Shown one piece after another: positions 1 to 6,410 of a stretch of DNA of 8,465 nt. Every line of letters begins with the position of its first letter. Position 1 is the stretch's first letter. The DNA is taken from the NCBI GenBank assembly GCA_023248505.1, contig JAHFEM010000054.1:1-8465 (forward strand), written 5' to 3'. Source of the stretch: Nitrospirota bacterium (GTDB lineage Bacteria > Nitrospirota > Nitrospiria > SBBL01 > Manganitrophaceae). The translations under genes and the position numbers were made by a program. The notes under the pieces were generated by a model. It was not told the origin of the DNA. It saw only the letters and a program-made list of their open reading frames with translations, and did not search any database.

Positions 1-1
1 A

Positions 2-664
2 TTCGTCGCGCTGCGGCACCCGGACGAATACCCGTTCAATGAAGGCCGGCTCGTCTCGAACAAGGGATTGGATCTCTCGGTCCTGGAGTACGACGCGCAT
101 TTCGAGGAAGAGCAGGTCCCTCACTCCAACGCGCTGCACTCGAAGCTCAAAGACCGCGGCGCGTACTTCGTCGGCCCGATGGCAAGATACAATCTTAATT
201 TCGATCGCCTCTCCCCGCTCGCGCAAGAAGCGGCCCGCGCCGGCGGATTGGGACCCACCTGCCGGAATCCGTTTAAGAGCATCCTGATCCGGGGGGTCGA
301 AGTGGTCTATGCCTTCGATGAAGCGTTGCGGATCATTGCCGCCTATGAAGCGCCGGAGCATCCGGCCGTTCCGGTCTCGCCCCGCCCCGCGGTCGGCTAC
401 GCCGCCACCGAGGCGCCGCGCGGAACCCTCTATCATCGTTACCGGATCGACGAACAGGGGACGATCCTCGACGCGAAAATCGTCCCGCCGACCTCCCAGA
501 ATCAGAAGGTGATGGAGGACGATCTGCGCCGGGTCGTCGAGAAAGAGATCGATCTTCCCCAAGAGGAGCTGACCTGGCGATGCGAGCAGACGATCCGGAA
601 TTATGATCCGTGTATCTCCTGCTCGACGCACTTTCTTCGGCTGGAAATCCGGAATGAGGTGTGA
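2..664 (+). CDS. hyhL: [NiFe]-hydrogenase large (catalytic) subunit, group 3b-like, C-terminal part
   Basis: The frame is open from the window edge, so only the last 220 residues are present and the N-terminal nickel-binding RxCxxC motif lies upstream. The C-terminal motif DPCISCSTH (codons 605-631) is the second nickel/iron-binding pair of cysteines of all [NiFe] large subunits. It is followed by ten residues, [10 protein letters not shown], the peptide normally cut off after the His once nickel is in place. Other conserved family blocks are visible, including [12 protein letters not shown] and IVPPTSQNQ. The short tail and the RNYDPC context resemble group 3b soluble NADP-linked enzymes, where the large subunit gene is the last of the structural genes. 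The large-subunit assignment is firm; the 3b subgroup is my inference. The next gene overlaps its stop by one base and encodes the matching protease. Confidence 0.93.
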   Translation, partial: FVALRHPDEYPFNEGRLVSNKGLDLSVLEYDAHFEEEQVPHSNALHSKLKDRGAYFVGPMARYNLNFDRLSPLAQEAARAGGLGPTCRNPFKSILIRGVEVVYAFDEALRIIAAYEAPEHPAVPVSPRPAVGYAATEAPRGTLYHRYRIDEQGTILDAKIVPPTSQNQKVMEDDLRRVVEKEIDLPQEELTWRCEQTIRNYDPCISCSTHFLRLEIRNEV

Positions 665-1158
665 TGAGAGCGAAGGTGCGGGTGATCGGGATCGGAAACG
701 ACTACCGTCGCGACGATGCGACCGGACGGACCGTCGCGAGGAATCTCAAGAAGCGGATACCTCCCGACACAGAAATTCTTGAGGAGACCGGCGAGGGGAC
801 GGCCCTTCTGGAAGCCTGGCGCGGGGCCGAGCATGTTTTCCTGATCGATGCGGTCCAGTCAGGCGCGCCGGCGGGAACCCTGCATCGGATCGATGTGCAG
901 ACGCAGCCGCTTCCCTCCTCTCTCTTCCGTCATTCCACGCATGCTTTCGGGATCGCCGAGGGGATTGAGCTGGCACGAGTGCTCCAAGAGCTTCCTCCCC
1001 GATTGATCGTCTACGGCATTGAGGGAGGACGATTCGATGCAGGCGTCGGCCTCTCCCCCGAGGTGGAGAATGCGGTCAAAGAAACGGAAGCACGCCTCCG
1101 AGAGGAGATCGCCACCCTTCAAGACTTTCCGATGAGGCAGGACTCCCACCATGCATGA
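664..1158 (+). CDS. Hydrogenase maturation endopeptidase (HycI/HyaD/HoxW family)
   Basis: This 164-residue protease removes the C-terminal peptide of the large subunit after nickel insertion. It has the family start GIGNDYRRDDATG and the three metal-sensing residues at the expected places: Asp18 in RRDD, Asp62 in LIDAV and His93 in STHAFG (HybD uses Glu16, Asp62, His93). The usual length is 150-170 residues. ATG at 664 is chosen because GAGG at 656-659 is spaced to serve it and it gives a TGATG one-base overlap with the large subunit. A GTG at 661 would add one residue. The gene ends inside hypA with an 8-base overlap, so translation is probably coupled. Its adjacency to the large subunit gene suggests that this is its substrate. 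Confidence 0.92.
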   Translation: MRAKVRVIGIGNDYRRDDATGRTVARNLKKRIPPDTEILEETGEGTALLEAWRGAEHVFLIDAVQSGAPAGTLHRIDVQTQPLPSSLFRHSTHAFGIAEGIELARVLQELPPRLIVYGIEGGRFDAGVGLSPEVENAVKETEARLREEIATLQDFPMRQDSHHA

Positions 1159-1414
1159 AGCATCGCTTGTTTCGGGTCTGATCCGAAAGATCGAATCGAT
1201 TGTTCAAACCCAATCGGTCCGGAAAGTGGTCGGGGTGACCCTTCGGATCGGTCCGCTCTGTTCTATAAGTCCGGACCATCTTCGAGACCATTTCCTCCTC
1301 GCCGCGCAGGGGACGATTGCAGAAGGAGCGGCGCTGGAGATCGAAACGACGGACGACCCCGCAGACCCAAATGCCGTGTCGGTTTTTCTGAGGAGCATCG
1401 AGGTGGCGGAATGA
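1151..1414 (+). CDS. hypA: HypA-like nickel chaperone lacking the zinc-binding domain
   Basis: HypA delivers nickel to the hydrogenase large subunit, working with the GTPase HypB. The start MHE (nickel ligand His2, with Glu3) and the blocks LRIGPLCSISPDHL and GTIAEGAALEIE are clear HypA signatures, and the end FLRSIEVAE matches the usual last strand. Normal HypA is about 110-118 residues with two CxxC pairs binding zinc between those last two blocks. Here the protein has only 87 residues. About 11 residues (TTDDPADPNAV) replace the whole zinc loop, and Cys37, which lies outside it, is the only cysteine. The frame is intact and the 5' end of hypF overlaps by ATGA, so this looks like a stable short form, not a frameshift. 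AGGA at 1139-1142 serves the start. Confidence 0.88.
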   Translation: MHEASLVSGLIRKIESIVQTQSVRKVVGVTLRIGPLCSISPDHLRDHFLLAAQGTIAEGAALEIETTDDPADPNAVSVFLRSIEVAE

Positions 1415-3711
1415 GGGTCGAGCCGATCGAACGGCGGCGGATTCAACTTCAGGGGCTCCTTCAAGGGGTCGGTTTCCGTCCGTTCGTCTATCGGATAGCG
1501 ACCGATCTGGGACTTTCCGGCGCGGTCTGGAACGGACCGGCGGGGGTGACGATCGAGGTCGAAGGGATTCGACCGATCCTGGAAACCTTTCTCTATCGTA
1601 TCAAGCAGGAGCGGCCGGTCCATGCGGTGATCGACCGGATCGACAGCGCGCGCCTCGATCCGACCGGGGAAGAGCGCTTCGAGATCCGAGAGAGCGACCT
1701 CGCCGGCGTGCGGGAGACTTCGGTTCCTCCGGATCTTGCAACCTGCGCCGACTGCCTCCGAGAGACCTTCGATCCTGCGAACCGGCGCTACCGCTATCCT
1801 TTCACGAACTGCACCGATTGCGGCCCTCGCTTCAGCATGATCGAATTACTCCCCTACGACCGCATCAATACGACGATGCGGAAATTTCCCCTGTGCGAGG
1901 AGTGCCGAAACGAGTATGAAAATCCCGCCAACCGCCGCTTCCACGCCGAGCCGAACGCTTGCCCTTCTTGCGGACCCCATCTCGAATTATGGGAAGCGGA
2001 TGGATCGGTGCGCGCGTCGCATGACGCGGCGCTGCTTGCCGCCGCCGACGCCCTCCGGCGAGGAATGATCGTCGCGGTCAAAGGCCTGGGGGGATTCCAC
2101 CTGATGGTCGATGCGCGGAACGAAGAGGCGGTCCAACGGCTGCGGCGACGCAAAGTACGCGAGGCGAAGCCGTTCGCGTTGATGTTTCCGACGTTGGAGC
2201 CGGTTAAGAACGCCTGCCAGATCTCTGAGATGGAAGCGCGCCTTCTCCTCTCCCCCGAGTCGCCGATTGTTCTGCTGAAGAAATCCGCTCCATCCGCGAT
2301 TGCCTTTTCTGTCGCTCCGGACAATCCTTACCTCGGCATCCTCCTCCCCTACACCCCGCTTCATCATCTCCTGATGTCGGAGCTCGGCTTTCCGGTCGTC
2401 GCCACCAGTGGCAATCGATCCGAAGAGCCGATCTGCACCGACGAAAACGACGCGCTTCGGCGTCTGGCTGGAATCGCCGATCTCTTCTTGGTCCATAACC
2501 GGCCGATCGTCCGGCCTCTTGACGACTCGGTCGTCCGGGTGATCGCAGAACGTCCGCTTATCCTGCGACGCGCGCGCGGATATGCGCCCCTCTCGTTTGA
2601 TATCGAGACGAACCGCCCCCTTCCATCGGATCGCTCCCTTCTTGCCGTCGGAGGATATCTGAAGAGTACGATTGCAATCTTAGCCGGAGGGAGAATTACA
2701 CTCAGCCAACACCTCGGCGACATCGAAAATGCCGAAACCGATCGAACCTTTCGGCAGGCGATCGCCGACCTGAAGAGGCTGTATGATCATTCCCCCGACG
2801 CCGTCGTCTGCGATCTCCACCCCGATTATCGTTCGACCCGATTCGCCCAAGAAACCGGTCTGCCGCTCCACCGCGTTCAGCACCACTACGCCCATGTCCT
2901 CTCCTGCATGGCGGAGCACCGACTGGAAGGACCGCTTTTAGGGATCGCCTGGGATGGGAGCGGTCTCGGGCCCGACGGAACCCTCTGGGGCGGGGAATTT
3001 TTAAAAATCGACGAGGGTTCGTTTCAACGGGTCGCCCACTTCCGGACCTTCCGGCTTCCGGGGGGAGAGCGGGCGATGAGAGAGCCGCGACGATCTGCGC
3101 TCGGTCTTCTCTACGAATCGTTCGGGGAGAGCGTCTTTGAGGGACGGGCCGCTCTTTCCGCATTCAACGCCGAAGAGCGCCGCATTCTGAAAACAATGCT
3201 GAAAAGCGGACTCAATGCGCCCATTACCTCCAGCGCCGGACGTCTCTTCGATGCGGTCGCCTCCCTCCTCGGTCTTCGGCAGACGAGCCGGTTCGAAGGA
3301 GAGGCGGCGATGGCGCTGGAGTTTGCCTGCGAAGGAATCGAAACGGAAGAGGCTTATCCATTTCGGATTCCGGAGTGCGGGACGCCGAAGGCCCCTCTCA
3401 TCATCGACTGGGCGCCGCTCATCGAGGCGATTCTCGGAGACCTCGAACAATCCCGTCCCATCGGGGAGATCGCCGCCCGGTTCCACAACACCCTATCCGA
3501 AATCATTGTGTCGGTCGCCCAACGGATCGGGGAAGAGAAGGTGGTCCTGACCGGGGGCTGTTTTCAGAACAAGGTTCTCACCGAGAGAGCGATGATGCGG
3601 CTCTCCGCCGAAGGCTTCCAGCCTTACCGGCATCAGCAGATTCCACCCAACGACGGCGGCTTGGCGGCGGGGCAGATCCTCGCCGCACTCCGCATCAATC
3701 AGGAGAAATGA
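1411..3711 (+). CDS. hypF: Carbamoyltransferase HypF
   Basis: HypF turns carbamoyl phosphate and ATP into a carbamoyl-adenylate and passes the carbamoyl group to the C-terminal cysteine of HypE, the source of the cyanide ligands. All domains are present in 766 residues (family about 750-780). They are an acylphosphatase domain (about 8-95) with VGFRPF Arg23 and WNGP Asn41; two zinc fingers with Cys112/115/134/137 and Cys162/165/184/187; a YrdC-like ATP-binding domain (about 205-390) with VKGLGGFHL, REAKPFALM and ATSGNRSEEPI; and a Kae1-like transferase domain with HPDYRSTR (470-476), HHYAH metal ligands (491-495), LTGGCFQN (713-720) and PPNDGG (745-750). GAGGTG at 1400-1405 and an ATGA overlap with hypA define the start. 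Nothing is missing. Its partner HypE is not encoded in this window. Confidence 0.97.
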   Translation: MRVEPIERRRIQLQGLLQGVGFRPFVYRIATDLGLSGAVWNGPAGVTIEVEGIRPILETFLYRIKQERPVHAVIDRIDSARLDPTGEERFEIRESDLAGVRETSVPPDLATCADCLRETFDPANRRYRYPFTNCTDCGPRFSMIELLPYDRINTTMRKFPLCEECRNEYENPANRRFHAEPNACPSCGPHLELWEADGSVRASHDAALLAAADALRRGMIVAVKGLGGFHLMVDARNEEAVQRLRRRKVREAKPFALMFPTLEPVKNACQISEMEARLLLSPESPIVLLKKSAPSAIAFSVAPDNPYLGILLPYTPLHHLLMSELGFPVVATSGNRSEEPICTDENDALRRLAGIADLFLVHNRPIVRPLDDSVVRVIAERPLILRRARGYAPLSFDIETNRPLPSDRSLLAVGGYLKSTIAILAGGRITLSQHLGDIENAETDRTFRQAIADLKRLYDHSPDAVVCDLHPDYRSTRFAQETGLPLHRVQHHYAHVLSCMAEHRLEGPLLGIAWDGSGLGPDGTLWGGEFLKIDEGSFQRVAHFRTFRLPGGERAMREPRRSALGLLYESFGESVFEGRAALSAFNAEERRILKTMLKSGLNAPITSSAGRLFDAVASLLGLRQTSRFEGEAAMALEFACEGIETEEAYPFRIPECGTPKAPLIIDWAPLIEAILGDLEQSRPIGEIAARFHNTLSEIIVSVAQRIGEEKVVLTGGCFQNKVLTERAMMRLSAEGFQPYRHQQIPPNDGGLAAGQILAALRINQEK

Positions 3712-3714
3712 ACG

Positions 3715-3966
3715 ATGTGTCTCGCCGTCCCAGGAAAAGTCCTCAGCATCGAAGGAGCGGAGCCGATCCTCCGGATTGGCAAAGTTCAATTCGGCGGGAT
3801 CGTGAAGGAGGTCCATCTCGCTTATCTTCCCGAGGCGAAGGTCGGAGACTACGTCATCGTCCATGTTGGATTCGCCATCAGCATCGTCGACGAGAAAGAA
3901 GCGGCCCGCGTTTTTGAATATCTCAAAGAGATGGAGGACCTCAGGGAATCGGAGGAAGCAGGATGA
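3715..3966 (+). CDS. hypC: Hydrogenase assembly chaperone HypC
   Basis: HypC is a small chaperone (83 residues, usual 75-95) that holds the Fe(CN)2CO unit together with HypD and hands it to the large subunit precursor. The invariant N-terminal MCLAVPGK carries the essential Cys2, exposed after loss of the initiator Met, and [11 protein letters not shown] contains the conserved His50. The rest folds as the expected small beta barrel with a charged C-terminal helix ([14 protein letters not shown]). The gene starts 3 bases after hypF with AGGAGA at 3701-3706, and its stop overlaps hypD by ATGA. The hypF-hypC-hypD order agrees with a single transcript and joint production of the HypCD scaffold. 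Confidence 0.97.
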   Translation: MCLAVPGKVLSIEGAEPILRIGKVQFGGIVKEVHLAYLPEAKVGDYVIVHVGFAISIVDEKEAARVFEYLKEMEDLRESEEAG

Positions 3967-5045
3967 AGTATATCGACGAATACCGAGAGGCCGAAGCGGC
4001 GCGGGGGTTTGCAGACGCCATTACCCACCTCGTGACGCAACCGTGGACAGTGATGGAGATCTGCGGCGGCCAAACGCACGCCATCGTGAAGTTCGGGATC
4101 GATGCGCTGCTGCCGAAAGAGATCACGCTGCTGCATGGGCCGGGCTGCCCGGTCTGCGTCACTCCGGTGGAATTGATCGACATGGCGATTGAACTGACCA
4201 CCCGTCCGGATGTCGTCCTCTGCTCTTTCGGCGACATGCTCCGGGTGCCCGGGACGTCGGGAGACTTGCTCTCGGCGAATGCGCGCGGCGGAGATATCCG
4301 CATCGTCTACTCCCCCCTCGATGCCCTGCAGATCGCGAAGGCCAACCCGGCCCGGGAGATCGTCTTCTTCGCCGTCGGGTTCGAAACGACCGCCCCCGCC
4401 ACGGCGATGGCGGTTTATCAGGCCGATCAACAGGGAATCAAGAACTTTTCCATGCTCGTCTCCCATGTCCTGGTTCCGCCGGCGATGGAAGCGATCCTCT
4501 CCTCCCCGAACCGTCTCGTCCAAGGCTTTCTCGCCGCAGGCCATGTCTGCACGGTGATGGGGTATACCGAATATGAGCCGATTGCCGTTCGCTATCGGGT
4601 CCCCATCGTCGTCACCGGCTTTGAGCCGGTCGACATTTTGCAAGGAATTTATCTCTGTATCAAGCAGCTGGAAGAGGGACGCTGTGAGGTCGAGAACCAA
4701 TACACCCGCTCCGTTCGACGGGAGGGGAATCTGCCGGCTCAACAGCTGATCCGGGAAGTCTTCCAGATTGTTCCCCGCCGATGGCGCGGGGTCGGCGAGA
4801 TCCCACAAAGCGGACTTGCCTTAAGCGACCGGCATGCTGCGTTTGATGCAGCTCGGCGATTCAGGCTGGAGGAAAGAGAAGCGGAAGCATCCTCAGAATG
4901 CCTCAGCGGTTTGATTCTTCAGGGACTGAAGAAACCGAATGAATGTCCCGCCTTCGGTATCCGTTGCACCCCGGAGCATCCCCTCGGCGCGACGATGGTC
5001 TCCTCCGAAGGAGCCTGCGCGGCCTATTATCGTTACAGGGCATAA
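3963..5045 (+). CDS. hypD: Hydrogenase maturation Fe-S protein HypD
   Basis: HypD is the [4Fe-4S] scaffold on which Fe(CN)2CO is put together with HypC. The protein is 360 residues (usual 355-380) and holds all conserved blocks: [10 protein letters not shown] with Cys34; [10 protein letters not shown] with Cys62 and Cys65; [29 protein letters not shown]; and the C-terminal cluster region with Cys313, Cys328, Cys335 and Cys352 in [19 protein letters not shown] and [17 protein letters not shown] at 3951-3955 serves the ATG, which overlaps the hypC stop by four bases. It is the last gene of the operon here. hypE, its usual next neighbour, does not follow, and a terminator-like hairpin begins 21 bases after the stop. 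Confidence 0.97.
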   Translation: MKYIDEYREAEAARGFADAITHLVTQPWTVMEICGGQTHAIVKFGIDALLPKEITLLHGPGCPVCVTPVELIDMAIELTTRPDVVLCSFGDMLRVPGTSGDLLSANARGGDIRIVYSPLDALQIAKANPAREIVFFAVGFETTAPATAMAVYQADQQGIKNFSMLVSHVLVPPAMEAILSSPNRLVQGFLAAGHVCTVMGYTEYEPIAVRYRVPIVVTGFEPVDILQGIYLCIKQLEEGRCEVENQYTRSVRREGNLPAQQLIREVFQIVPRRWRGVGEIPQSGLALSDRHAAFDAARRFRLEEREAEASSECLSGLILQGLKKPNECPAFGIRCTPEHPLGATMVSSEGACAAYYRYRA

Positions 5046-5065
5046 AGATTAAATCGGCGTAGCGA

Positions 5066-5088
5066 GAAACGGGAATCGCCCGTTTTTT
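5066..5088 (+). terminator. Rho-independent terminator after hypD
   Basis: A 7-base perfect stem, AAACGGG (5067-5073) with CCCGTTT (5079-5085), encloses the loop AATCG and runs into six T residues (5083-5088). It starts about 20 bases after the hypD stop, where an operon end is expected. The stem is short, so efficiency is uncertain. Confidence 0.68.
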
Positions 5089-5109
5089 AAGGACGGTTTC
5101 ATATTGTTT

Positions 5110-5143
5110 GAAGAACCCCGCCGCAGAGCGGCGAGGCTTCTTC
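5110..5143. repeat. GC-rich hairpin repeat, copy 1
   Basis: GAAGAA (5110-5115) pairs with TTCTTC (5138-5143), and CCCCGCCGC (5116-5124) pairs with GCGGCGAGG (5128-5136) around an AGA loop, with one C.A mismatch and a bulged C at 5137. The core 5114-5136 recurs at 5186-5208 with two differences, which are the two members of one base pair. It could be a dispersed intergenic (REP-like) element or a second terminator-like structure; it lacks a T-run. Confidence 0.7.
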
Positions 5144-5185
5144 GACCCGAGAAGGATAAAAACCTCTATTTGTGATTCGCTCGCT

Positions 5186-5208
5186 AACCCCGCCCCAGAG
5201 GGGCGAGG
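5186..5208. repeat. GC-rich hairpin repeat, copy 2
   Basis: CCCCGCCCC (5188-5196) pairs with GGGGCGAGG (5200-5208) around the same AGA loop and keeps the same C.A mismatch as copy 1. Relative to copy 1, one G-C pair in the stem is swapped to C-G, so pairing is kept. It is flanked by short direct repeats of GCTCGCT (5179-5185 and 5214-5220). Confidence 0.7.
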
Positions 5209-5272
5209 ATTGCGCTCGCTGTGCGGGTTCAAAATATCATCAGGGATAGGAAGCATCGATATCAGCCTAGAT

Positions 5273-5300
5273 GACTAATATCCAAAATCGCATATTAGTC
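5273..5300. repeat. Perfect 9-bp inverted repeat
   Basis: GACTAATAT (5273-5281) and ATATTAGTC (5292-5300) are exact complements separated by ten bases. The spacing, about two helical turns centre to centre, suits a dimeric regulator site, but it could equally be an RNA hairpin. There is no T-run after it, so it is not a standard terminator. It lies 57 bases before the promoter candidate. Confidence 0.5.
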
Positions 5301-5334
5301 GGTTGCAAAGCATAATGATGATATTGAAGAGATA

Positions 5335-5363
5335 TGTCAATAATTTCTTCCGGAATATTGACA
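5335..5363. promoter_or_regulatory. Perfect 8-bp inverted repeat overlapping the -35 box
   Basis: TGTCAATA (5335-5342) and TATTGACA (5356-5363) are exact complements separated by 13 bases. The right arm contains the TTGACA hexamer of the candidate promoter, so a protein bound here would cover the -35. This is a possible operator; no regulator family is recognised. Confidence 0.4.
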
Positions 5364-5386
5364 CGGCAAAACCTTTTTGCTACCGT
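5358..5386 (+). promoter_or_regulatory. Candidate promoter reading into the cassette array
   Basis: A perfect -35 TTGACA (5358-5363) and a weak -10 TACCGT (5381-5386) are separated by 17 bases. The -10 is preceded by TGC (5378-5380), giving an extended -10 TGnTAnnnT. Transcription would begin near 5393, just before the first cassette boundary, in the place and direction of an integron cassette promoter (Pc). The position supports the call more than the -10 sequence does. Confidence 0.48.
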
Positions 5387-5387
5387 T

Positions 5388-5414
5388 CCCTAACTGTCTA
5401 ATAATTGGTTGGGG
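5388..5414 (+). other. Possible attI-like insertion junction
   Basis: The first cassette begins at the G^TT of GTTGGGG (5408-5414). Upstream there is no attC-type L' arm, but CCCTAAC (5388-5394) lies 13 bases before it as an inverted core-like box, similar in layout to the paired simple sites of attI. No integrase gene is next to it, so this may instead be a secondary insertion site or a rearrangement point. Confidence 0.3.
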
Positions 5415-5468
5415 GTCATCGCCCAGCGCATGTTCCAACCCCATGTATATCCTGCTGCAAATAGCAGA

Positions 5469-5498
5469 ATGAACATCGTTGCCTTGAGCAGCCAATGA
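5469..5498 (+). promoter_or_regulatory. Possible 9-codon leader ORF coupled to cassette 1 gene
   Basis: ATG at 5469 opens a 9-codon frame (MNIVALSSQ) whose TGA overlaps the next ATG as ATGA at 5495-5498. A small hairpin CTGCT/AGCAG (5452-5467) lies just before it. The cassette gene has no clear Shine-Dalgarno of its own, so coupling through this leader is conceivable, as described for ORF-11 at attI1. The leader also lacks a strong ribosome site, so this may be chance. Confidence 0.2.
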
Positions 5499-5929
5499 AC
5501 ATTTTCGGCTTCACGCTCTCCGCCGCTGATCTGTGGTTGCTTGGTGTCGCTGGCACTCTCGCTATGCTGCTTCTCGGCGTTTACGTTCCTACTGCGATCA
5601 AGCGCCGACATGAGGCGTCCGCCGCTTTCCGCAGTGCCTTTGACGGGGTTCTTCTCAACCTCAGAGAGAACCCCGACTGCCCGCTCGCGCAAATCGCTTT
5701 CGGGTTTCACAACGACCACTTGGCGGCCATTACCAAGTTCAGAGCCTCCGTTCCCATTTGGCGACGCAGAAGCTTCGACAAAGCCGTTGCAAATTACAAA
5801 GAGGCATACGACATAGCGCGAGATTTTGGTAATGTGTTTGCTGTTGCGTTTTCCGAGAAAACGGACATCGCCCGGGAGAAGCGAAAACACTATAGCAAAG
5901 CGATTGATAGGCTTCTGTCTCATGCCTAG
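5495..5929 (+). CDS. Cassette 1: membrane-anchored protein of unknown function
   Basis: The family is not recognised. The 144-residue product has one hydrophobic segment at about residues 10-34 (ADLWLLGVAGTLAMLLLGVYV), followed by the basic stretch KRRHE. This predicts an N-terminal anchor with the soluble part in the cytoplasm. The soluble part is mixed helical with blocks FRSAFDGVLLNL, NPDCPLAQIAF and a W-RRRSFDKAVANYKEAYD segment, ending in a charged helix. No catalytic motif is visible. The gene lies fully inside cassette boundaries 5409-5989, with an 86-base leader, and its stop precedes the attC R'' box by two bases. ATG 5495 has no strong ribosome site. A 177-codon frame on the opposite strand was discarded because it runs across the cassette boundary. 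Confidence 0.75.
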   Translation: MNIFGFTLSAADLWLLGVAGTLAMLLLGVYVPTAIKRRHEASAAFRSAFDGVLLNLRENPDCPLAQIAFGFHNDHLAAITKFRASVPIWRRRSFDKAVANYKEAYDIARDFGNVFAVAFSEKTDIAREKRKHYSKAIDRLLSHA

Positions 5930-5931
5930 AC

Positions 5932-5995
5932 ACCCCCAACCCGGCAGTCAACCGGACACTCCAAAAGCGGGGCGCCGGTTACTTCTACGTTAGCG
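5932..5995 (+). other. attC site of cassette 1
   Basis: The R'' box ACCCCCAAC (5932-5940) exactly complements the cassette start GTTGGGGGT (5408-5416). The L'' arm AGTCAACCGG (5946-5955) pairs with the L' arm CCGGTTACT (5975-5983), leaving C5949 unpaired, the attC hallmark that sets strand choice. The crossover GTTAGCG is at 5989-5995 with the cut after G5989. Confidence 0.82.
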
Positions 5996-6039
5996 AAGAC
6001 GGCATATCAGGCAGGGAGACCGAACCAAGGGGGAAAATC

Positions 6040-6324
6040 ATGACGATCATCGTTGATTTGAGTATCTTATGTGATGCTCCTGGCAACAAGCATGTCTACT
6101 CGATTGTGGGGAAAGAGTATGAAACCGGTCTTGTGCCGATGACAGGCATGGAATTCGAGGATTCTGCGTGGAAGGAGCCCCGTACAATTCAAAGTGTTTC
6201 GATCAATCCAACAGAAGGTTATTACCACCTGTATGTCGGCGACGATACCGGTAAGGACAAGGACCAATGTGAACAACTCAAACAGATGTATCACGCTCAC
6301 GGGTGGACGCGATTGGTCCGCTAA
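6040..6324 (+). CDS. Cassette 2: small soluble protein of unknown function
   Basis: The family is not recognised. The 94-residue product has no membrane segment or signal peptide. Alternating short strands (TIIVDLSIL, HVYSIVGKEYE, IQSVSINP, YYHLYVG) and a C-terminal helix (DQCEQLKQMYHAHGW) suggest a compact alpha/beta fold. No metal or nucleotide motif is clear. The start is well supported by AAGGGGG at 6027-6033, six bases before the ATG, the strongest ribosome site in the array. The gene fills cassette 5990-6383, and its stop codon overlaps the attC R'' box CGCTAAC, a common economy in cassettes. No promoter is visible inside the cassette, so expression probably depends on readthrough from upstream. 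Confidence 0.8.
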   Translation: MTIIVDLSILCDAPGNKHVYSIVGKEYETGLVPMTGMEFEDSAWKEPRTIQSVSINPTEGYYHLYVGDDTGKDKDQCEQLKQMYHAHGWTRLVR

Positions 6325-6389
6325 CTATACCTTGCACTTGACGGCTATTTCGCTGCGCTCCATAGCCGCAAGTGAAGGCCACGTTAGAC
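6319..6389 (+). other. attC site of cassette 2
   Basis: R'' CGCTAAC (6319-6325) exactly complements the cassette start GTTAGCG (5989-5995). The stem pairs CCTT, CACTTG and CGGCTAT (6330-6348) with ATAGCCG, CAAGTG and AAGG (6362-6378), leaving G6334 and A6341 unpaired around a 13-base loop. The crossover GTTAGAC (6383-6389) fits GTTRRRY. This is the clearest attC in the window. Confidence 0.9.
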
Positions 6390-6410
6390 GCTTCAAGGAG
6401 AGGGCTGACC

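Larger units (their letters stand above)
5046..5408. other. Non-coding junction between hyp operon and cassette array
   Basis: I see no credible gene in these 363 bases. The stretch is a series of structured elements: a terminator hairpin, two related GC-rich hairpins, two AT-rich perfect inverted repeats, and a promoter-like pair of hexamers just before the first cassette boundary. Base composition drops from GC-rich to AT-rich after about 5225. No integrase or fragment of one is readable on either strand, although that is where intI would be expected beside a first cassette. Confidence 0.75.

Noticed and set aside
1320..1414. Frameshift as the cause of the missing HypA zinc domain
   Set aside because: No CxxC is encoded in any frame, there is too little DNA for the loop, and the last strand of HypA is in frame.
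3849..4808. 319-codon frame on the - strand
   Set aside because: It lies opposite hypD, whose motifs are complete; the long frame is a by-product of GC-rich codon use.
5110..5208. CRISPR array
   Set aside because: There are only two units, each a hairpin with imperfect identity and no equal-length spacers or cas genes.
4903..5256. 117-codon frame on the - strand over the end of hypD and the hairpin repeats
   Set aside because: It is antisense to conserved hypD codons and otherwise translates the palindromic repeats; the basic, repeat-derived protein has no domain signs.
5390..5923. 177-codon frame on the - strand across cassette 1
   Set aside because: It runs through the cassette boundary at 5408/5409, opposes all other cassette genes, and overlaps a + strand frame with a convincing anchor and soluble domain.
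6372..6410. Upstream GTG start for the cassette 3 gene
   Set aside because: It lies inside the attC of cassette 2 and crosses the recombination point; ATG 6411 has a proper ribosome site.
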